Of a DNA stretch of 13,253 nucleotides, positions 1-6,386 are shown in pieces. Within the stretch, counting starts at the first letter, position 1; every line of letters starts with the position of its first letter. Origin of the DNA: Nitriliruptoraceae bacterium (lineage in GTDB: Bacteria > Actinomycetota > Nitriliruptoria > Nitriliruptorales > Nitriliruptoraceae). The DNA lies in contig SKTG01000135.1 of NCBI GenBank assembly GCA_007118045.1, forward strand, positions 1 to 13,253, given 5' to 3'. The notes beneath the pieces were generated by a model. It did no database searches. It worked only from the letters and a program-made list of their open reading frames with translations, and was not told the DNA's origin. A program made the translations under genes and the position numbers.

Positions 1-403
1 GGTGGGCGTCGAACGGTTCGAACTGGCTGTGCAGGTAGACGCGTTCGTCCGTCGGGTCGACGAACCGGTGCAGCCCGTTGCCCTCGTGCTGGTAGGCCAT
101 CGTGGCCTCCACCCGCAGGTGATGCTCGCCCACCTCGAGGTGGGGCAGCGCGATCCGGGTGGCCTCGACGTCCGCTGCCGCGAGGTCGCGACCGTCGAGC
201 GCGACGGCGCGCACCTCGGTGGCGGTGAGGTCCACGAACGTGGGACCGGGCGAGGTGACGGTGAAGGTCAGCTCGGTGACCGACGCGAAGCCCGACGCAC
301 CGCGGGTCAGGTCGAGGTGGACGCGCGTGGTCACGGCACCGATGTGCTCCGCACGGCGCTCGGCCTCGTCACGGGTCAGGTTCTCGCGGGTGGCGCTGGA
401 CAT
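1..403 (-). CDS. pepN: Aminopeptidase N (M1 family), N-terminal fragment
   Basis: This is the first 134 codons of a gene on the minus strand that leaves the window at the left edge. M1 aminopeptidases are zinc metallopeptidases that remove N-terminal residues from cytoplasmic peptides. I translated it from the ATG at 403. The product carries the N-terminal signature of the actinobacterial PepN family: NLTRDEA at residues 8-14, GLHRFVDP at 110-117 and YLHSQFE at 123-129. The catalytic HEXXH motif lies further on, outside the window. The ATG is preceded by only a weak purine stretch (GCGAGAGCCC). The start is fixed mainly by the fit to the family N-terminus. The gene diverges from the acyl-CoA synthetase gene across about 380 bp. 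Confidence 0.9.
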   Translation of the reverse strand, partial: MSSATRENLTRDEAERRAEHIGAVTTRVHLDLTRGASGFASVTELTFTVTSPGPTFVDLTATEVRAVALDGRDLAAADVEATRIALPHLEVGEHHLRVEATMAYQHEGNGLHRFVDPTDERVYLHSQFEPFDAH

Positions 404-783
404 GGGCTCTCGCGTCGCGGACGTGGAGGCCGGAGCCGTGTGCTCCGGTGACGGGGATGGGAGCGTATTGGCGGGCCGCGACGATGCGGGACGGCGTCGA
501 GCGCTGAGCGAGGCAGCTGCGGCATCGAGGTGCTGACGGCTCCGGCAGGGCCCCTCGTGCGACGACGGTGGGTGGTCGGACGGGCCCGCGCCGGCGTGGC
601 CGGGCGACGTCCACCGACGGTGCGTGGCCAGACCACCGGACGTTCGACGGTGCCCGGTCGACCGTCCGCGGAGGTCCCGTGGATCTGAGGTACGAGGGGG
701 TCTTGCTAGGCTCGCGTGCACGGTGACCGGTGGCACCGTGACGTTCGCTGCTGCCCGGGGGTCCCGGGGCGAGAGGGAGAGCC
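404..783. other. Divergent intergenic region, pepN / acyl-CoA synthetase
   Basis: This stretch of 380 bp between two divergent genes holds no convincing gene; the open frames crossing it are high-GC shadows. A perfect 6-bp inverted repeat with a 7-nt loop (430-435 with 443-448) lies in the presumed pepN leader. A TANNNT-type hexamer, TAGGCT at 707-712, is a candidate -10 for the synthetase gene but has no good -35. On the minus strand TACGCT (467-462) is a similar candidate for pepN. I see nothing else in it. Confidence 0.4.
707..712 (+). promoter_or_regulatory. Candidate -10 box for the acyl-CoA synthetase gene
   Basis: TAGGCT fits the actinobacterial TANNNT -10 pattern and would leave a leader of roughly 65 nt before the ATG at 784. 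There is no recognisable -35 hexamer 16-18 bp upstream, so this rests on one short motif. Confidence 0.25.
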
Positions 784-2580
784 ATGCAGGAGTACACCAG
801 TCCGGGCGAGGTCCCGGTCTCGACCGACGAGAACCTCACGGCCGCGCTCTGGGCCGCCTGGAGGGAGCACCCGGAGCGCCCAGCCATCGCGCACCGGGTC
901 GGTGACCGCTTCGTGGAGTGGACCACCCGTCAGTTCGTCGAGGAGATCCGCGGGGTCGCCAAGGGCCTGATGGCGCTCGGTCTCGAGAAGGACGCCAAGG
1001 TCGCGATCTACGCGGGGACCCGGCTGGAGTGGACGGTCCTCGACTTCGCGATCTGGGCCGCGGGTGCCGTCACGGTCCCGATCTACGAGACCTCGTCCGC
1101 GGAACAGATCGAGTGGATCGTCTCGGACGCCGACGTCAAGGCGATCGTGATCGAGTCGCCGGAGCTGAAGAGCGTCTACGAGCAGGTGGCCGGCAACCTG
1201 CCGGGCTGCGAGCACGCCCTGGTCATCGACGAGGGCGCGATCGAGGACCTCAAGCAACGTGGGGCCTCGATCGGCGACGACGAGCTCGACGCCCGCGCCC
1301 AGGCGGTCACCGGCAGCGACATCGCCACGATCGTCTACACGTCGGGGACGACCGGCCGCCCGAAGGGCTGCGTCATCACCCACTACAACTTCATCTGGGA
1401 CGCGGAGCAGGTCGCGGAGGCGGCCAAGGAGTTCTTCAACCCCGGCACCCGCACGCTGCTGTTCCTGCCGCTCGCCCACATCTTCGCCCGGGTCATCCAG
1501 ACCACCTGCATCCGTGCCGGCGTGACGCTCGGGTTCTCGACCGGCATCCCGCAGCTGGTCGAGGAACTCGGGATGTTCAAGCCGGACTTCCTGCTGGCCG
1601 TGCCCCGCGTGTTCGAGAAGGTCTTCAACGGGGCGCAGCAGAAGGCCCACGGCGAGGGCAAGGGCAAGATCTTCGACAAGGCCGCCCAGGTGGCGGAGGA
1701 CTACTCACGCCAGTCCGAGGCCGGCTCGGTCAAGTTCCCCACCAAGCTGCTGCACGGGGTCTTCGACAAGCTGGTCTACGGCAAGCTCCGCGACGCGATG
1801 GGCGGCAAGATCACCTACGCGGTCTCCGGGGGTGCGGCCCTCGGGGAACGGCTCGGGCACTTCTTCAACGGCATCGGTGTCACGATCCTGGAGGGCTACG
1901 GCCTGACGGAGACGACCGCCGGCGCCTGCATCGGTCGTCCGTCCGCGTACCGGATCGGGACCGTCGGCCAGCCGGTGCCGGGTGCCTCGGTGCGGGTCGC
2001 CGACGACGGCGAGCTGATGTTCTCGGGCGGCAACGTCTTCCAGGGCTACTTCAACAACCCCGAGGCCAGCGCCGAGGTGCTCGATCCCGACGGCTGGTTC
2101 CACACCGGTGACCTCGGTCAGGTCGACAGCGACGGCTTCGTGCGCATCACCGGTCGCAAGAAGGAGATCATCGTCACGGCGGGCGGTAAGAACGTCGCGC
2201 CGGCGGTGCTCGAGGACCGCATGCGCGCCCACGCCCTGGTGAGCCAGTCGATGGTGGTGGGCGACAACCAGCCGTTCATCGCCGCGTTGATCACCATCGA
2301 CCCGGACGCCTTCGCCGTCTGGGCGGAGAACAACGGCAAGGAGGGCAAGACGGTCGCCGACCTCGTCGACGACGAGGACCTGCGCTCGGAGATCCAGAAC
2401 GCCGTGGACGAGGCCAACCAGGCCGTCTCCAAGGCGGAGTCGATCCGCACCTTCCGGATCCTGCCCGAGGACTTCGTGGTCGGGGTCGAGCTGAGCCAGA
2501 AGATGTCGGTCAAGCGCCACGTGGTGGGGGAGAAGTACCAGCACGTGATCGACGACATCTACGCTGACGTCAAGCGCTGA
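784..2580 (+). CDS. Long-chain acyl-CoA synthetase (AMP-binding, FadD15-like)
   Basis: An AMP-forming ligase that activates fatty acids with ATP and joins them to coenzyme A, for lipid synthesis or beta-oxidation. The 598-aa length is normal for the long-chain branch. The adenylate-forming motifs are all present in order: the phosphate loop YTSGTTGRPKG at residues 185-195, GYGLTET at 371-377, HTGD at 440-443 (Asp443 for the ribose) and the hinge around GRKK at 457-460. A C-terminal Lys (577, in KMSVKRH) probably serves the adenylation step. The start ATG has a good AGGGAG ribosome site about six bases upstream. It is a single-gene unit, ended by a strong hairpin shared with the convergent ABC1 kinase gene. 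The family is certain; chain-length preference cannot be read from the sequence. Confidence 0.93.
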   Translation: MQEYTSPGEVPVSTDENLTAALWAAWREHPERPAIAHRVGDRFVEWTTRQFVEEIRGVAKGLMALGLEKDAKVAIYAGTRLEWTVLDFAIWAAGAVTVPIYETSSAEQIEWIVSDADVKAIVIESPELKSVYEQVAGNLPGCEHALVIDEGAIEDLKQRGASIGDDELDARAQAVTGSDIATIVYTSGTTGRPKGCVITHYNFIWDAEQVAEAAKEFFNPGTRTLLFLPLAHIFARVIQTTCIRAGVTLGFSTGIPQLVEELGMFKPDFLLAVPRVFEKVFNGAQQKAHGEGKGKIFDKAAQVAEDYSRQSEAGSVKFPTKLLHGVFDKLVYGKLRDAMGGKITYAVSGGAALGERLGHFFNGIGVTILEGYGLTETTAGACIGRPSAYRIGTVGQPVPGASVRVADDGELMFSGGNVFQGYFNNPEASAEVLDPDGWFHTGDLGQVDSDGFVRITGRKKEIIVTAGGKNVAPAVLEDRMRAHALVSQSMVVGDNQPFIAALITIDPDAFAVWAENNGKEGKTVADLVDDEDLRSEIQNAVDEANQAVSKAESIRTFRILPEDFVVGVELSQKMSVKRHVVGEKYQHVIDDIYADVKR

Positions 2581-2607
2581 GCCGGCCGCTCGACCGAACC
2601 GTCTCAC

Positions 2608-2638
2608 GCTGCCGCGCCCGTCCGACGGGCGCGGCAGC
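2608..2638. terminator. Bidirectional hairpin terminator
   Basis: A perfect 14-bp inverted repeat (2608-2621 with 2625-2638) around a 3-nt CCG loop. It sits 28 bp after the acyl-CoA synthetase stop and 24 bp after the stop of the convergent ABC1 kinase gene. There is no T-tract on either side, as is common for strong hairpin terminators in high-GC actinobacteria. The symmetry and position suggest that it ends transcription from both directions. Confidence 0.8.
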
Positions 2639-2661
2639 GGCGTGTCGGGTGGAGCGGCGGG

Positions 2662-4071
2662 TCAGGCGGGCGGGTCGATACGCGGGTTGCGTTCGCGCCA
2701 CCAGGCCTGGTCGAGGACACCGAGCTCGGTCGCGGGCTCGGCCCCCTCGGCGACGTACTCGTCGCGGATCGCCCGCCAGTGACCCCGGGCTCCGAGCTTT
2801 CCCAGCACGGAGTTCAGACCCCACTGGATCCGGTTGAGCAGCAGGTAGTCGGAGGGCAGGTTGAGCTGGCGCAGCACGTCGCTGTACGGGCTGCGGGGGT
2901 CGGTGGTCGATCGGATCACCTCGGCCGCGAACTCGGGCGTGAACTCGAAGGGCTGCTCGTCGATGACCGCCTTGGTGTAGAGCCGGAACCACTCGTAGAC
3001 CACGTCCTCGTCCACGGTGGCGTTGGGTGGTAGGAAGCCGGCCTCACGTAGCGCGGCGACGGCCGTGTCACGGTCGCCGGAGGCCATGGCCCGCTCGATC
3101 GTGCGCATCGAGGCGTAGCGCTCACGGGTGAACATCTTCACCGAGCCGTAGTCGAGGAAGGCGACCCGTACCCCGCCGTCCGCGGCGCTGCCCGGCTCCT
3201 CGACGAGGTAGTTGCCCGGATGCGGGTCACCGTTGAACAGCCGGAACCGCCCGATCGACCCGAACGCGTACCGGAAGATGATCTCGCCCACCCGCTGGCG
3301 GTCCTGCGGGCTGGCCCCGGAGCTGAAGTCGCTGAAACGCTCGCCGTGCACCCGTTCGGTGACGAGCACCCGGTTGCGGCACATCTCGCCCACGATGTCG
3401 GGCACACGGATGAACGGATGCCCCTCGTAGCGTGTCGCGAAGGCCCGCTGGTACTGGGCCTCGCGCTCGTAGTCGAGCTCGTCGTCGATGCGCTCCCGCA
3501 ACTCGTCCAGCAGCGGCTCGATCTCCTGGTTCGGGGAGACGAACCGAGCGAGAGGGGCGAACGCGGTGGCGTTGCGCAGGTCCGCGCGGACCGCCTCGGC
3601 GACACCCGGGTACTGCACCTTGATGACGACGTCCCGTCCGTCCTCGAGCTTCGCGGCGTGCACCTGGCCGATCGAGGCGGCCGCCAGGGGTTCCGGGTCG
3701 AAGGAGGCGAACACCGACTCCGGGGGCGCCCCGTACTCCTGCTCGAGGACGTCGCGGATGGCCTCCGGGTCGAACGCCGGGGCGGCGTCGCGCAGCTGCG
3801 CCAGCGCGTCGTGGTAGGCGCTGCGGACCTCGGGGGGCAGGTCGAGGTCGACGAAGCTCAGCAGCTGGCCGAGCTTCATCGCGGCGCCCTTCATCTCGCC
3901 GAGCACGGACGCGAGCTCGGCCGCCAGGTCCTCGTGCGCTTGTTGATCGTCGTGTCCGCGTCCGGTCAGGCGGCGGGCGCGCGAGTTCGCGAACCCGGAC
4001 GCGCCCTTCACGCTCGTGCGGGCCAGCCGCTGGCCGCGCCGGATGCGACCGCCGAGTCCGTTGCTCGCCAC
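2662..4071 (-). CDS. ABC1/UbiB/ADCK-family atypical kinase
   Basis: A 469-aa member of the ABC1 (UbiB, ADCK, AarF) family of atypical protein-kinase-like ATPases, linked in other organisms to quinone and lipid metabolism. The diagnostic features are present: KxGQ as KLGQ at residues 66-69, the Ala-rich nucleotide loop AAAS at 130-133, the ATP Lys in VIKVQ (151), the catalytic stretch GDPHPGN (281-287) and the metal-binding LDYG (306-309). There is no hydrophobic C-terminal membrane segment of the kind seen in E. coli UbiB. The chosen start is a GTG at 4071 with only a weak G-rich ribosome site; the GTG encoding Val21 is an alternative. The gene lies downstream of ychF and the small cysteine protein on the same strand. 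The substrate is unknown, and a link to menaquinone is only a guess from the family. Confidence 0.9.
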   Translation of the reverse strand: MASNGLGGRIRRGQRLARTSVKGASGFANSRARRLTGRGHDDQQAHEDLAAELASVLGEMKGAAMKLGQLLSFVDLDLPPEVRSAYHDALAQLRDAAPAFDPEAIRDVLEQEYGAPPESVFASFDPEPLAAASIGQVHAAKLEDGRDVVIKVQYPGVAEAVRADLRNATAFAPLARFVSPNQEIEPLLDELRERIDDELDYEREAQYQRAFATRYEGHPFIRVPDIVGEMCRNRVLVTERVHGERFSDFSSGASPQDRQRVGEIIFRYAFGSIGRFRLFNGDPHPGNYLVEEPGSAADGGVRVAFLDYGSVKMFTRERYASMRTIERAMASGDRDTAVAALREAGFLPPNATVDEDVVYEWFRLYTKAVIDEQPFEFTPEFAAEVIRSTTDPRSPYSDVLRQLNLPSDYLLLNRIQWGLNSVLGKLGARGHWRAIRDEYVAEGAEPATELGVLDQAWWRERNPRIDPPA

Positions 4072-4155
4072 CGTCCACCCCGTCCGTCGTCGTCGCGGTC
4101 GTCTGACCGCGAGGTGCGTCCCCGCCGCCGGGTCACCTCACCGGAGTTCGATACC

Positions 4156-4175
4156 GACCCGTGAACGGGCGGGTC
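4156..4175 (-). terminator. Small hairpin overlapping the stop of the 62-aa gene
   Basis: A 6-bp inverted repeat (GACCCG at 4156-4161 with CGGGTC at 4170-4175) with an 8-nt loop, overlapping the stop codon of the small gene read on the minus strand. It could end or stabilise that transcript before the ABC1 kinase gene. It is short, so this is weak. Confidence 0.25.
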
Positions 4176-4362
4176 ACTCGGCCATCTCCGCCAGGGGGTT
4201 GCCCTCCTCGCGCGCCGCGGCCAGGCGCCTGGCGAGCTCCTCGCGCCTGGCCTCGTTCAGGCATGCGCACCCCACCTGGTAGGGGCCGTAGTGTCGCACG
4301 TCCATGCGGTGCGTCGGGCAGGCGGCGACCTCCAAGCGGGTGATGGGCTCGGTGCGGGTCAT
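4174..4362 (-). CDS. Small cysteine-containing protein, 62 aa, unknown function
   Basis: I do not recognise this protein. I chose the internal ATG at 4362 because a full AGGAGG ribosome site sits six bases before it; the open frame continues upstream but overlaps ychF. The product has three Cys (15, 32, 34) and a His/Tyr-rich middle (RMDVRHYGPYQVGCAC, residues 19-34), with a C at 15 preceding THR. The second half is a charged, probably helical stretch ending in LAEMAE. The Cys/His pattern could hold a metal, but one Cys plus a CxC is fewer ligands than a standard zinc ribbon. It lies between ychF (68 bp upstream) and the ABC1 kinase gene on the same strand and may be co-transcribed with ychF. 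The strong ribosome site makes me fairly sure that it is translated. Confidence 0.7.
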   Translation of the reverse strand: MTRTEPITRLEVAACPTHRMDVRHYGPYQVGCACLNEARREELARRLAAAREEGNPLAEMAE

Positions 4363-4382
4363 GTCGGCCTCCTGCTGGTTCG

Positions 4383-4399
4383 GGTCCGTTGACCGGACC
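4383..4399 (-). terminator. Possible hairpin downstream of ychF
   Basis: GGTCCG (4383-4388) and CGGACC (4394-4399) form a 6-bp stem with a 5-nt loop, about 31 bp past the ychF stop on the minus strand and just before the ribosome site of the small gene. It may be a weak terminator or an attenuator between the two genes. There is no T-tract. Confidence 0.25.
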
Positions 4400-4430
4400 G
4401 GTGGGTGCCCGCGCGGTGCGCGGCGCGTCG

Positions 4431-5522
4431 TCAGACGTTGAATCGGAAGTGGATGACGTCGCCGTCCTTGACGACGTACTCCTTGCCCTCGACGCGGAGA
4501 CGGCCCGCGTCCCGGGCGGCCGCCTCCGTCCCGAGGCGGTCGTAGTCCTCGAAGGTGATGACCTCCGCCTTGATGAAGCCCCGCTCGAAGTCGGAGTGGA
4601 TCTCGCGGGCGGCCCGCGGGGCCGTGGCGCCGGTGGGCACGGTCCACGCCCGGGACTCCGTCGGACCGGCGGTGAAGAAGGTCAGCAACCCGAGCAGCTC
4701 GTAGGCACGCTCGATGAGCCGTTCCAGGCCCGAGCGCTCCAGGCCCAGCGAGGCGAGGTACTCGGCGCGCTCGTCGCCGTCCAGCTCGGCCAGCTCGGAC
4801 TCGACCTGGGCCGACACGACGACGACCTCGGCGCCCTCGGCCGCGGCGAGCTCACGCACCACCTCGACGTACTCGTTGCCGTCGGGGAGGTCTTCCTCCG
4901 CCACGTTCGCGGCGTAGAGCACCGGCTTGGCGGTCAGCAGCATCAGCTCGCGGCGAAGGGCCGGAGCCAGCTCGCCGGGGAAGGTGCGCGCCACCGCCCC
5001 CGTGGCGAGGTGATCGCGCAGCGCCGTGATCTGGTCGCGCTCGCGGAGCACGTCCCGGTCGCCGGTCTTGGAGGCGCGGGCCGCGCGCTCGAGCCGCTTC
5101 TCCACGGTCTCGAGGTCCTTGAGCACCAGTTCGGTGGTCACGACCTCCACGTCCCGCGCGGGGTCGACCGCGCCCGAGACGTGGACCACGTCGTCGTCCT
5201 CGAAGCAGCGCACCACGTTGCACACGGCATCGACCTCGCGGATGTGGGCGAGGAACTGGTTGCCCAGGCCCTCACCCTGCGCGGCACCCGCGACCAGGCC
5301 GGCGATGTCGACGAACTCGATCGCGGTCGGGACCGTCTTCGCGCTCCTCGCGAGCTCGCTGAGCCGATCGAGTCGGGGGTCGGGTACGCCGGCCACGCCG
5401 ACGTTGGGGTCGATCGTGCAGAAGGGGAAGTTCGCGGCGTCGGCTCCGGCCTGCGACACGGCGTTGAACAGCGTGGACTTGCCCACGTTGGGCAGTCCCA
5501 CCAGGCCGACCTGCAGCGCCAT
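4431..5522 (-). CDS. ychF: Redox- and ribosome-associated ATPase YchF (OLA1 family)
   Basis: A P-loop NTPase of the Obg-like TRAFAC class that binds ribosomes and prefers ATP to GTP. The 363-aa length from the ATG at 5522 is exactly typical. Visible motifs are the Walker A GLPNVGKST from residue 9, DIAGL at 72-76, and NVAE at 206-209, the altered G4 motif (NxxE instead of NKxD) that gives the family its ATP preference. The C-terminal part (about 280-363) fits the TGS domain and ends in the usual GDVIHFRFNV. The open frame extends 28 codons further upstream, but the family N-terminus begins at this Met. The ribosome site is weak (GGAA). It diverges from nucS over 200 bp and may lead a unit with the 62-aa gene. 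Confidence 0.96.
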   Translation of the reverse strand: MALQVGLVGLPNVGKSTLFNAVSQAGADAANFPFCTIDPNVGVAGVPDPRLDRLSELARSAKTVPTAIEFVDIAGLVAGAAQGEGLGNQFLAHIREVDAVCNVVRCFEDDDVVHVSGAVDPARDVEVVTTELVLKDLETVEKRLERAARASKTGDRDVLRERDQITALRDHLATGAVARTFPGELAPALRRELMLLTAKPVLYAANVAEEDLPDGNEYVEVVRELAAAEGAEVVVVSAQVESELAELDGDERAEYLASLGLERSGLERLIERAYELLGLLTFFTAGPTESRAWTVPTGATAPRAAREIHSDFERGFIKAEVITFEDYDRLGTEAAARDAGRLRVEGKEYVVKDGDVIHFRFNV

Positions 5523-5709
5523 GCGAGTTCCGTTCGAGGAGGTGACCACCGACCGAGCCGGGGACAGCGCGGTACGAGGGCTGGCCGACACGGGGCGGTC
5601 CGTCACGTGGGTCCGGGAGGACGTCGGACCGGAGGGGGTCGGGCGGCGTGCTCGCGGCCGCCTCGGTTCGACCCGCCAGCGTACCGCAAGGCGTCCGGCG
5701 GCCCGGTGG

Positions 5710-5722
5710 TAGCGTCCCGGCG
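5710..5722 (+). promoter_or_regulatory. Leaderless-type -10 box of nucS
   Basis: TAGCGT at 5710-5715 ends exactly seven bases before the nucS ATG at 5723. That places the transcription start on the A of the start codon. This TANNNT plus 7 nt plus ATG arrangement is the usual actinobacterial leaderless promoter, and it explains the absence of a Shine-Dalgarno site before nucS. No clear -35 is visible. Confidence 0.55.
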
Positions 5723-6382
5723 ATGCGCCTCCTCGTCGCCCGCTGCTCCGCGACCTACGACGGCCGCCTGTCGTCCACGCTGACCTCGGCGGTCCGACTG
5801 CTGATGGTCAAGGCGGACGGCTGCGTCGCGTTGCACGCCGACGTGGGGGCCTACAAGCCGCTCAACTGGATGAACGCTCCGAACACCCTCGAGGACCAGG
5901 GGACGCGATGGGTCGTCACCAACCCGAAGGGCGAGCGGCTGGTCATCGAGCTCGAGGAGGTCCTCGAGGACGTCACCTACGAGCTCGACACCGACCGGGG
6001 GCTCACGCTCGACGGTGTGGAGCGGGAGCTCCAGGAGCTGTTGGCCGACCACCCGGGGCATGTCGAGCCCGGCCTGACCTGCGTCCAGCGGGAGTTCCGC
6101 ACCGACCTCGGCCCGGTCGATCTGTTGTGTCGTGACCCCTCCGGTGCCGCGGTCGCGGTGGAGATCAAGCGCGTCGGAGAGATCGACGGGGTGGAGCAGC
6201 TGACCCGCTACCTCGACCGCCTCGACCGGGATCCGCTGCTCCGACCCGTCCGCGGGGTGCTGGCGGCGACGGTGGTCAAGCCCCAGGCGCGCGTGCTCGC
6301 GGCATCGCGGGGCATCGAATGGGTGGAGATCGACCTGGCCTGGTTGCGGGGCGAGGACGAGCCGAACCTGCGTCTGTTCTGA
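5723..6382 (+). CDS. nucS: Mismatch-specific endonuclease NucS (EndoMS)
   Basis: NucS cuts both strands at mismatched bases and, with the replication clamp, provides the non-canonical mismatch repair of actinobacteria that lack MutS/MutL. The 219-aa product has the N-terminal beta-sandwich and a RecB-like nuclease core: GPVDLLCRD with Asp133, the VEIKR strand with Glu147 and Lys149, then Gln159 in the VEQLTRY helix. The C-terminal tail PNLRLF resembles the clamp-binding motif of the family. The ATG at 5723 matches the family start (MRLLVARC), although the frame is open further upstream. The gene ends only four bases from the stop of the convergent lyase-cyclase gene. Confidence 0.95.
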   Translation: MRLLVARCSATYDGRLSSTLTSAVRLLMVKADGCVALHADVGAYKPLNWMNAPNTLEDQGTRWVVTNPKGERLVIELEEVLEDVTYELDTDRGLTLDGVERELQELLADHPGHVEPGLTCVQREFRTDLGPVDLLCRDPSGAAVAVEIKRVGEIDGVEQLTRYLDRLDRDPLLRPVRGVLAATVVKPQARVLAASRGIEWVEIDLAWLRGEDEPNLRLF

Positions 6383-6386
6383 GCCC

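Noticed and set aside
706..1650. Long minus-strand open frame opposite the acyl-CoA synthetase
   Set aside because: It is the antisense shadow of a gene with every family motif; its protein is low-complexity Arg/Asp/Leu-rich and has no recognisable domain.
4389..5783. 464-codon plus-strand open frame opposite ychF
   Set aside because: ychF is certain from its motifs and full length; the plus frame is a high-GC shadow without domain features.
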